NCBI GenBank assembly: GCA_964035575.1
Contig: OZ037904.1
Coordinates: 868,001-932,000, forward strand
Reading direction: 5' to 3'
Length of the DNA stretch: 64,000 nucleotides
Source of the DNA: Rhynchopus sp. YZ270_cl-10
Taxonomy: Eukaryota > Euglenozoa > Diplonemea > Diplonemida > Diplonemidae
In this document: one piece after another, positions 21,396 through 29,404 of the stretch
Layout of the letters: each line of letters starts with the position of its first letter
How positions within the stretch are numbered: position 1 is the first letter of the stretch
Made by a program: the position numbers and the translations under genes
The notes under the pieces: generated by a model
What the model was told of the DNA's origin: nothing
Database searches by the model: none
What the model saw: only the letters and a program-made list of their open reading frames with translations

Positions 21396-23207
21396 ATGGA
21401 CATATGTGTGAAGGGCTTCGCAGGTGTGAAGTATGTGGTCGAGGTGGGTGTGGGTGATACAACTGCGGACATGCGGCGGAAGGTGGCGACTGCAGCAGCA
21501 TTGAGCGAAGACAGCTTTGACATGAGCTTTGGAGGGAAGCTGATGGCCGAAGGAGACTACACAACGCAACTGAGTGCTGGGGACACAATTGTGCTGAAGG
21601 CAACTGTAAAATTCCTGGCCATTGCAGCTCTCCGGGACTTGGGCGAGACAAGGCTGACTGCAGGCAGGTTCGAATATCTGACAGATCTGAAGCTGATTCA
21701 TTTGTTTCTGCAGGCGGAAGCTACTACTGAGATCCCCGCTAACTACTTTGTGAATAAGCGGTTTGCGGAACTTAATCTCAGTGCTGTCTCGGCTGTGGTC
21801 AAAATATGCGACAATAATATCTATTCTTGTGGCTCATTGACCACAGTCGATTTGTCTGGGTGGAGCAGTGTCACACGCGTTGGGAACAGATTCCTCTACA
21901 ACTGCACCGCATTGAGAACAGTCGATTTGTCTGGGTGGAGCAGCCTCAAGGTGATTGGCGAGAACTTCTTCTCTAACTGCAGCGCAGTTACCACAATTGA
22001 TTTATCTGGGTGGACCAGTGTCCAGGAGATTGGGAACGAATTCGTCACCTACTGCACTGCCTTGGAAGAACTTGATCTTTCTGCGTGGACCAGTGTCACG
22101 CAGCTTGGGGTAAGATTTCTCCACAACTGCACCGCATTGAGAACAGTTGATTTATCTGGGTGGAGCAGCCTCAGGGTGATTCACGAGAACTTCCTCTCCA
22201 ACTGCAGCGCAGTTACCGCAGTTGATTTATCTGGGTGGACCAGTGTCAGGAGTATTCATGCGCGCTTCCTCTTGAATTGCGTCTCATTGACAAGAGTGGA
22301 TATGTCTGGGATGACCAATGTGACATGCATTGGGTCGCAGTTCATCTGCGGCTGCCACAAGTTGACAACACTCGAGTTGCCTGCATGGAACAGAGTCCTC
22401 CGGATTCAAGGAAAATTCTTCATGGATTGCTTCTCATTAACAAGAGTGGGCATGTCTGGGTGGAGCGGCGTCACAGAGCATGGCCAAGAGTTTTTCCACA
22501 ACAACACCGCAAACGCAAAGGGGTACGTACGGTATGGGAAGACTCTGCGGCAGGTTGGATGGGGCTGCAGCACATTAACACAGCTGGACTTGTCCGGGTG
22601 GAGCAGCTTCAACGGGGTTGGGGACGGTTTCCTCGCAGACTGCAGAGCATTGACACAGGTGGACTTGTCTGGGTGGAGCAGCGTCACCGGCGTCGGGAGG
22701 GGATTCCTCGGAAACTGCACCACATTAACACATCTGGACTTGCGTGGGTGGAGCAGCGTCAGTAAGGTTCGGGACGGATTCCTCGGAAACTGCAGCGCGT
22801 TGCGAACGCTTGATTTGTCTGGGTGGAGAAGTGTTAAGGGAGTTCATTACGATTTCCTCTTCAACTGCAAAACACTAACACAACTGGATTTGTCTGGGTG
22901 GAGAAGGGTCACATGGGTTGGGAAGCAATTCCTCTCGAACTGCACCTCATTAACACAACTGGACTTGTCTGGGTGGAGCAGCCTCGAAGACGTTGGGAGC
23001 AGATTCCTCTTCAACTGCAGCGCGTTGCGAACACTGAACTTGTCTGGGTGGGGAGGCGTCACATCCATTCAGGTGGGCTTCCTTGGACAATGCAACTTAC
23101 GCAGAAGCAGCATCAATGTCACCGGATCAAACTATGTTGTGTGGTTGTGCGTAAGGAAGTATGGCTTCATGAGGTCCAAGGGGGATTGCCAATGCACGTG
23201 CATGTGA
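21396..23207 (+). CDS. Ubiquitin-like domain plus leucine-rich repeat protein, 603 aa
   Basis: The start was chosen at AACATGGAC (21396) because upstream in-frame sequence is low-complexity. Residues 1-71 resemble a ubiquitin-like fold (MDICVKGFAGVKYVVEVGVGD.., then LSAGDTIVLKA). From about 110 to 585 the protein is an array of some twenty repeats of about 24 residues with the core VDLSGWSSV..IG..FL.NC, a BspA-like leucine-rich repeat. The repeats are nearly identical at DNA level in places, so the array has recently expanded or converted. The C-terminus is Cys-rich (CQCTCM). There is no signal peptide or membrane segment. LRR arrays are protein-binding surfaces and the ubiquitin-like N-terminus suggests a link to ubiquitin pathways; this is inference. 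Confidence 0.85.
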   Translation: MDICVKGFAGVKYVVEVGVGDTTADMRRKVATAAALSEDSFDMSFGGKLMAEGDYTTQLSAGDTIVLKATVKFLAIAALRDLGETRLTAGRFEYLTDLKLIHLFLQAEATTEIPANYFVNKRFAELNLSAVSAVVKICDNNIYSCGSLTTVDLSGWSSVTRVGNRFLYNCTALRTVDLSGWSSLKVIGENFFSNCSAVTTIDLSGWTSVQEIGNEFVTYCTALEELDLSAWTSVTQLGVRFLHNCTALRTVDLSGWSSLRVIHENFLSNCSAVTAVDLSGWTSVRSIHARFLLNCVSLTRVDMSGMTNVTCIGSQFICGCHKLTTLELPAWNRVLRIQGKFFMDCFSLTRVGMSGWSGVTEHGQEFFHNNTANAKGYVRYGKTLRQVGWGCSTLTQLDLSGWSSFNGVGDGFLADCRALTQVDLSGWSSVTGVGRGFLGNCTTLTHLDLRGWSSVSKVRDGFLGNCSALRTLDLSGWRSVKGVHYDFLFNCKTLTQLDLSGWRRVTWVGKQFLSNCTSLTQLDLSGWSSLEDVGSRFLFNCSALRTLNLSGWGGVTSIQVGFLGQCNLRRSSINVTGSNYVVWLCVRKYGFMRSKGDCQCTCM

Positions 23208-23252
23208 GACACATGCAGTCAAACCAGTCTTTTTTCGCACCCCTATTGTCTT

Positions 23253-23520
23253 TTGATTGCCCCTACGCAACCCAACATGGTGGGCACAAGCCTCATGCTA
23301 GTGGACAGACGTGAGCGCATAACGGAGAAGCTGGACAACATGGTATTCCCGCCCCGCTACCGCTTCCGCAACTGGCTTGCAGCACACCTGGATAACCGCA
23401 GCTACCGAGTGAAGGGTGAGGGCCAGCTGACGCGAGAGCTGCACCTCGGAGGACGGAAGACCCCAAGGCACAGTGCTCGCACCGCTGCTCTTCAACCTCG
23501 TCATGAGGTGGGGGTGGTGT
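23253..23520 (+). mobile_element. LINE reverse-transcriptase fragment
   Basis: One frame encodes FPPRYRFRNWLAAHLDNRSY, matching the region before the RT catalytic box of non-LTR elements, and the next frame continues PQGTVLAPLLFNLVM, the conserved (P)QG..L.P.LFNL motif. The two are joined only if one base is gained or lost near 23455. The catalytic DD box is absent because the sequence stops matching at about 23520. It is a short, decayed internal piece of a non-LTR retrotransposon, lying 45 bp after the LRR gene. Confidence 0.75.
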
Positions 23521-23878
23521 TTCTCATGATTTCATTTTCTATTACTTTGCATCTTTCATTTCTTTGATGTGTGACCAGTGTTTTACAGGAAACAGGTAAA
23601 GAGGAGAAGACAATCAAGGGGTCTGTGCGTGTGTTCAAGTTGGATCACAAAGCAGGTCTTTTCAGTAGTAACGAAAAGATGCAAAGCTTAGATCTGGCGA
23701 GATTCTTGCACTGCACTGCATTAGGTTTCCTTTTTACACCTTCTGTTGTTGACAGCAGGGTAGTTGTCCCGGTTTTTTTCCCCTTGCATTTGTGCATCCT
23801 TCCTGCATCATTAATGCCGACCGGTCTGCACTCCTCCTATGAGGACGTACCAGACCACTTGCGCATGTGTGTGTTGTA

Positions 23879-23935
23879 TAGGTGACTAAGCACGAGAGCT
23901 CTAGGCTTCTGACCGGATAGTTCATAAACCATTTA
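23879..23935 (+). repeat. Family B hairpin repeat, degenerate
   Basis: TAGGTGACTAAGC, loop ACGAGAG, then CTCTAGGCTTCTGACC and TTCATAAACC. The 3' arm is disturbed. A pyrimidine tract ending in CCCCAG follows, about 250 bp upstream of the kinesin start. Confidence 0.55.
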
Positions 23936-24104
23936 TTTTACCCCAGTCAGAACCAACAAATTACTTTACATCTTCAATGACTCTCCGTTCATCTGACCGG
24001 TGAGAGGAAGTGGGTGCAAGGCAAATCAATTGTTTCCCTCTATCAACCCCTTGGTCTCTTCTGCTTTTCGGAGGAAAAAGACAAAAAAAAGAAACTCTCT
24101 TTGC

Positions 24105-24149
24105 TCTCCTCCTCCTCCTCCTCCTCCTCCTCCTCCACACACCCTCCAG
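24105..24149 (+). promoter_or_regulatory. Pyrimidine tract and AG, candidate trans-splice acceptor
   Basis: A (CTC)n run of about 30 bp is followed by CACACACCCTCCAG, 54 bp upstream of the kinesin-WD40 start codon. No upstream coding exon is visible, so this looks like the acceptor for a spliced leader; this is inference from layout only. Confidence 0.35.
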
Positions 24150-24202
24150 GTCATTTCCCTCCCTTTAAACCCCCTTTTTAATCGTGAAATCTTTCCCACA
24201 CT

Positions 24203-26968
24203 ATGCCTGCATCCGATGGGTCTACTTCTGCAATTCTTGACACAGCCGCCCCTGCTCCTGCAGACGATTCTGTTAAGGTAGCAGTACGCATCCGCCCATT
24301 CAACCCACAATCCGACGGAGACGGGAACACCGAGCACGTTGTCAAACCCACCACAGATGGAAGAACAGTCGAAGTGGACGAGAGTGTTACGGACGTCAAT
24401 ACCCGTCAGAAACTCTTTTCCGTCGACCATGTCTTCAACGGAGGACAACAAGAGGTTTACGAAGCTATCGGCCAGCCCCTTCTCCAGGAAGCTGTTCAAG
24501 GCTACAACGTATGCATCTTTGCATATGGGCAGACAGGCTCTGGCAAGACCTACTCCACATTAGGACCACAAGACGATTTGGACGGAGAAAATGCGGGATT
24601 AGTCTGCAGGATGTTCAAAGACCTGATGCGCACCTGCGAGGAGACTACCTCGAATACACCAACGTTGACCTGCAAGGTTACCCTCTCCATATGCGAGGTC
24701 TACAAGGAAAAGGTCTACGATCTTCTCGCACAACACGACGTAACCAAGCCAGGACAGCAACTCCCCTCCCTTAGGGTCACCCCTGCAGGGAAAAAGAAGA
24801 AGTCAGGATGGGAGGTGCCGGACCTCACGACGAACACTGTGTACAATACCAATATGGTAGTGAACCTTCTCAAACAAGGTCTCAAACATCGCAAGCAAAA
24901 TGCGACCAGCATGAACCCCGACTCCTCGAGATCTCACTCTATCACTACCTTCAAGCTGCATCAGGTTTACGACCCACCCAACCCTATGCAACGGGACAGA
25001 GAAAGCAAAATTACAATCGTCGATCTTGCAGGATCCGAACGGACGGACAAAGCTGCGTGCACGGACCTGAAATTACAAAAAGAAACCGAATTCATTAATA
25101 TGTCGCTTCTCACTCTGAGCAAATGTTTGAGACAAACTGTGGATCCAACGTTCAACCATGTTTCGGTTCGGGAGTCGGTTTTGACGAAGTTGATTAGTGA
25201 TATTTTTGGTGGAAATGCGAAGGTCGCGATGCTTGCAACGATATCCCCTTCTAAGAAGAACATTTGCGAGACATTAGCCACGTTACAGTATGCTATGACT
25301 GCCAAGCAAATCAAACAACACGCTGAGGTTAACGTATCGGCACGCCGTTTGGAAATGCAAGAAATGCACACAAAAATGCAGGCAATCGAACTCCTGCTGC
25401 AAGACGTCATCCGCGAGCGCGACACACAGCGTGCCGCCTTCCTCCGCACCATCGCTGAAAAGGACGATGAGATTGCCTCTCTCAAAGCCAACCCCATCAT
25501 CTCCACGCCACCACCACCAACACCACCAACCGACCCCACACCTACACCCACACCCACACCCCCCGAAGAAGCACTTCTCGAATCCGAAGGTGGGTCTACC
25601 CTCTCCTCAGGGTCTTCCACTCCAAGAGAAGGGAGTTATGCAAAGGCAAAGGTAGGGAAAGCTCCAAAGGTGGGATTACCCAGAAATGGGTCTGGAGGTG
25701 TGTTGCAAGGAGAGAAAGGGTTGCAGCAGTCGCAGTCGTTTTTGTTGTTGAAGAAGGCAGAGACCGAGAGGATTTCATGGGATCACAGAAACTCTACGTC
25801 ACAGCTGGCAAATATGTCGAGCCTAGATCTGGCTGCCCTAAGAAAGGAGCTGACAGCAAGAGGCCTCCCAATGCCCACAGAATGCGAAGATATTGACGAT
25901 GAGGACACCCTCGACACAACCCGCACCTTAACCGCTGCAGAGCAAAACCAACGGAAGCAAAAGGGGATCCCTCAACTCCCCCTCAAATCGACTGTTCTCG
26001 CGCAGCTAAAAACAAACTATACTGTGGTACGCAACTTTGGTGCCTCCTATGAATCAGTACGCAGAGGTGCTCACATATCTGATACAGCATCGGTTCGTTC
26101 TGTTGCGAGGGTTGCTGTATACGGATGTGCGTTAACCTCAGACGGTGTTCAGGTTGCAACGTGTGGAAGGGATAATTACCTTCGGTTGTACAACACTGCG
26201 TCATCAGAGGAGGAGTGGAAGGTGTCTGGTCCAAAGGGGGCAAAGCTGTTGTGTGTGGATATCTCAAAGGACGCAGGCCTTGTTATTGCGGGGTCATCCG
26301 ACTTTTCTTGCCTAATTGTTTCCTTGGAAGGGAAGGTGCTTAAAACATTGAAGAAGCACACCAATTTCGTTCATGGCTGTCGTTTTACCAGAAAGGGATC
26401 CGAATTTGGCACCGCCTCCTGCGATGGAACCGTCAAGGTCTGGAAAGCTGTCGCACCGTTCGATAAAATAAGCAGCTTCAAAGGACACACCAAATCTGTT
26501 ATGGCATTAGATTTTTCTCCAGATGGGGTGCACGCTGTGTCTGGAGGAGAAGACGCGACGTTAAGTGTATGGGATTACAGATCCGGCGCCACCGTGGCAG
26601 TATCAGAAGGGTGTGAAGAAGGGTGTGTATGGGCGCTTCGATTCCACCCTAGTGGGAGGGTAGTAGCATCGGGCGCGAAGTGTGGCAATGTCAAACTCTG
26701 GTCCTTCACAGCAGACAAGGCGGCACCAAGCCTGCAATGTACCAGAACCTTCACAAATTCGTCTGGTGTGCAGGCAGTCTGCTTTGCGTCATCAAACACG
26801 CTGCTCTGTACAGTGGACTCTCGTGTCAAGGTCTTCAAGCTGCCTACCTTCAAACATGTAGGAAGCTTTGGCGAGCATACCGGGGCAGTTCACTGCATCT
26901 CGCCACTCCAAGGTGCCGCAGCGCTCACCTGTGCGTCGGATGGATCTGTTAAATTGTGGAAACTGTGA
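24203..26968 (+). CDS. Kinesin motor with C-terminal WD40 repeats, 921 aa
   Basis: Single frame from CACTATGCC. The N-terminal motor (about 22-380) has the P-loop GQTGSGKT near residue 108, switch I NPDSSRSH near 240 and switch II DLAGSE near 274, so it should be an active microtubule ATPase. A short coiled coil (about 385-430) is followed by a Pro/Thr-rich linker (about 432-455) and a low-complexity region. Residues about 625-921 form at least six WD40-like units (for example GTASCDGTVKVWK, SGGEDATLSVWD, TCASDGSVKLWKL at the very end). KIF21-type kinesin-4 proteins share motor plus WD40, but they have a far longer coiled coil and are about 1600 residues; whether this is a short KIF21 or an independent fusion cannot be told here. 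A plausible trans-splice acceptor lies upstream. Confidence 0.92.
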   Translation: MPASDGSTSAILDTAAPAPADDSVKVAVRIRPFNPQSDGDGNTEHVVKPTTDGRTVEVDESVTDVNTRQKLFSVDHVFNGGQQEVYEAIGQPLLQEAVQGYNVCIFAYGQTGSGKTYSTLGPQDDLDGENAGLVCRMFKDLMRTCEETTSNTPTLTCKVTLSICEVYKEKVYDLLAQHDVTKPGQQLPSLRVTPAGKKKKSGWEVPDLTTNTVYNTNMVVNLLKQGLKHRKQNATSMNPDSSRSHSITTFKLHQVYDPPNPMQRDRESKITIVDLAGSERTDKAACTDLKLQKETEFINMSLLTLSKCLRQTVDPTFNHVSVRESVLTKLISDIFGGNAKVAMLATISPSKKNICETLATLQYAMTAKQIKQHAEVNVSARRLEMQEMHTKMQAIELLLQDVIRERDTQRAAFLRTIAEKDDEIASLKANPIISTPPPPTPPTDPTPTPTPTPPEEALLESEGGSTLSSGSSTPREGSYAKAKVGKAPKVGLPRNGSGGVLQGEKGLQQSQSFLLLKKAETERISWDHRNSTSQLANMSSLDLAALRKELTARGLPMPTECEDIDDEDTLDTTRTLTAAEQNQRKQKGIPQLPLKSTVLAQLKTNYTVVRNFGASYESVRRGAHISDTASVRSVARVAVYGCALTSDGVQVATCGRDNYLRLYNTASSEEEWKVSGPKGAKLLCVDISKDAGLVIAGSSDFSCLIVSLEGKVLKTLKKHTNFVHGCRFTRKGSEFGTASCDGTVKVWKAVAPFDKISSFKGHTKSVMALDFSPDGVHAVSGGEDATLSVWDYRSGATVAVSEGCEEGCVWALRFHPSGRVVASGAKCGNVKLWSFTADKAAPSLQCTRTFTNSSGVQAVCFASSNTLLCTVDSRVKVFKLPTFKHVGSFGEHTGAVHCISPLQGAAALTCASDGSVKLWKL

Positions 26969-27007
26969 AAAAAAAGAATAAAAAAGAATAAAAAAAAGGA
27001 AAAGTGT

Positions 27008-27060
27008 AAAATGAAGCTCATCCATCGGGGTGTCTACACTAATATAATGAAGTTTTCAAA
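27008..27060 (+). repeat. Family G repeat in a 3' flank
   Basis: Contains GAAGCTCATCC, GGGGTGTCTACACTAATA and GTTTTCAAAAAC. Related copies occur near 6125, 16380, 16465, 36457 and 37411, all in the same orientation. This one begins 40 bp after the kinesin stop codon, so it may belong to the 3' untranslated region. Confidence 0.6.
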
Positions 27061-27890
27061 AACAAATAATCGGAATTTACATTCCATTGGAGAAAGAAAA
27101 AAAAATCTCCCTTTTTTTAAAAAAGATGCAAAATAATTTGCAAAAAAAAAAAAATAATATGTGTACCTCCGATCGGGGGGTAATGGAGTGAACGCACGTG
27201 ATTCACTTCGTTTTTTTTTAGTTTGCCTTTTTATTTTTTTCTTCTTTTTGATTATTCGTTGTTTTTATTTGCCTTTCTTCTCTCAACCCTTCATTAACCA
27301 TTAACCTGCAGGATTGGAAGAGGGAGGGCTTCGTGATGCAGACTATTTTGCTTTGCTTTACTTTTTTTTTTTGATAAAACAACTTGTTGTCAATTATAAA
27401 AAGATTGGAGGCAGCGCTGCAGGGCAAACAAAACGGATTGAAAAAAACAGAAGCTTGCTTGTTTTCTTTGAGTACTCAATTAACCACAACAACCGTACTT
27501 CAGTTTAACACATTTTTCCACCTTTTTGTTTTCCCGGCTTTGAGCGCACAAACAAAATCTTCTTCTTCTTTCTAAAACATTTTTATTGAGCCCTCCTCCT
27601 GTGCTATCAATTTATTGATTGCATGTTGAAATACTTCTTTTTTCTATTTACAGTGGGTTTCGCGACACTGCGCGACACCCCCAGCTTTTCAACACATAAA
27701 AAAGGAAGTCTTTTCGGTAGTTGACTTAAACAACGAGAAGCTTCAGTATTCACTAAACACTCCACTCTAGGCGCTAACCCCTCTTGCAGCAAGACGATCA
27801 CTCTTTCGGCAGAGTACGTCTTATGTGAAGAAGATGTGATGATTTGGTGAGGGAGGATGGGGGGAAAAATGCTGCGATTTGTTATTGATA

Positions 27891-28016
27891 ACACGGATAC
27901 TGCCAGATCTGGCCAGATTTGGGGGCCAATTTCCCAGATCTGGCTCGTTTTCCAGATGTGGAAATCTGGTTTCCAGATCTGGGGATCTGGGAGCCCAGAT
28001 CTGGCAGAATCCGTGT
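27891..28016. mobile_element. 126-bp foldback built on CCAGATCTGG
   Basis: The ends are inverted: ACACGGATACTGCCAGATCT on the left and the complement of ACACGGATTCTGCCAGATCT on the right. The interior repeats CCAGATCTGG-like palindromes several times. No target duplication is certain. It is a small foldback element or a large imperfect cruciform. Confidence 0.55.
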
Positions 28017-28534
28017 GCTAACTGAACTTCGATAAAAAAGAAAAAAAAATCGTTTGATTTATCTTAGCCCGGTTGTAGAGTTTACTAGTCGGAAAAATAT
28101 AAAGGAGTATACCCTAAGAGTTAACTACGTTTGCCTTAGGATACAATCCCAGTTTTATTTCATTGCAAAGAGATCCTCACAAACTAAAGCCACCCATCTC
28201 CCACCCTCTCCCTGCAGTGGCCTTGTTTCCCTAGTAGCAGTAAACTTCCGTTGTTACGTAGTAGGCTAAAATTGGAACGATCTCGAGCTTGTTTATGTAA
28301 CAAAAAGCTACAAAAGTAACAAAGAGAAAAAAAAGCTTGTTGCTTTGCTTGTTACAAGGGTAACAAAGGTGCACCGTGCACCCTCGCCCCCCTCCCCTCG
28401 CTCCTTTCTTTATTCGTAATGCTAGTGGTCTCCCCAATGGTTGTGTTCTTATGTATTGTGTTATCATAATATACGATCCTACCATTGAGGGTTGGTCTGT
28501 ATTGCATGACAAGGATAAGCCATTTTTTCTTCAT

Positions 28535-28590
28535 AAGGTGACTAAGCACGAGAGGCTTAGGATCATCTTATAAACTTTTCTTTCTTTTTT
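28535..28590 (+). repeat. Family B hairpin repeat, consensus copy
   Basis: AAGGTGACTAAGC, loop ACGAGAG, GCTTAGGATCATC, then TTATAAACTTTTC and a T-rich tract leading to ACGCAG at about 28611. It is identical in its core to the copies at 36079 and 53864. Confidence 0.8.
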
Positions 28591-29404
28591 GTTTGTTTCA
28601 AACCAACGCAGCCAAACATGACATCCACAATTCTGTGTGAACACCGCTATGGGCAAGGCGGGATCCCTTTGATTTTTACCCTGCTGATACCTTATTTACA
28701 CTACCAACAGAGGGTATCAATTTCGGGGTTTCCCTTTCCCCCCTCTCTCTCTTTTTACCCTTGAAAAATTAAAGGGTGATTTGTGCATGTGCACGTGTTC
28801 AGTGTATTCTGAGAGGGTGGAAAAGCCGTGCCCAAAAAAAAAAAAAAAAAAAAACAGGGATTTTTCTCTTCTTTTGATTGAAGAATTCCATTTCCCCACG
28901 TCCCTCCCCTCTCATTGCTGTTCTAATATTATGCTTTTTCTAAGTAAATATGTCCTAGTTTTGCCAGATGGATAACCTTTATTTAATGAGGTGACAACGT
29001 TCTTTTCTTTCATCATCTGCTTCATTTATTTTTTTTTTGCCACTTTTATTTTTGTTTCTCATCTTGCTCGGAAGAAGAGGCTAAAAGACACCTTTCCCCC
29101 CTACTTAATTAACCCTCTTCCTCTTCCCCTTCTTCCGGAGAAATGAAAGCACAAAACTCGAAGTCTGCAGTGTGCTTGCTTGCACGCCGCAAGCAGTTCC
29201 CAACGGTAACTCCCCAAAAACCGAGAATACATTTCCATTCCAAGAATACAGCACATTTCCCTTCATTACAAGACCAAACATGACGACCATTTACCATACA
29301 ATACCTATGAACTAAAAACTATCTTCAAAACCCACACACCCCAGGGGAAACTGGGGGTGCATCACACCCCCCCTTCTCCCCCATACCCCATACCTCCCCT
29401 TCAT

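Larger units (their letters stand above)
26969..29404. other. Intergenic region, AT-rich, with repeats
   Basis: No complete gene is recognised in 2.4 kb. It contains the short repeat with GTCTACACTAATA (27008-27060), a CCAGATCTGG foldback (27891-28016), a family B hairpin (28535-28590) and an A-run of about 20 near 28836. A frame starting ATGACATCCACAATTC at 28618 encodes TILCEHRYG, similar to ILCEHK of the 134-aa protein, but it cannot be extended. Confidence 0.55.

Noticed and set aside
21181-21651. Minus-strand frame ending in Cys-rich sequence (NGQCGSGQGFK)
   Set aside because: It overlaps the start of the LRR gene, lacks a good start and any family match; kept only as a possibility.
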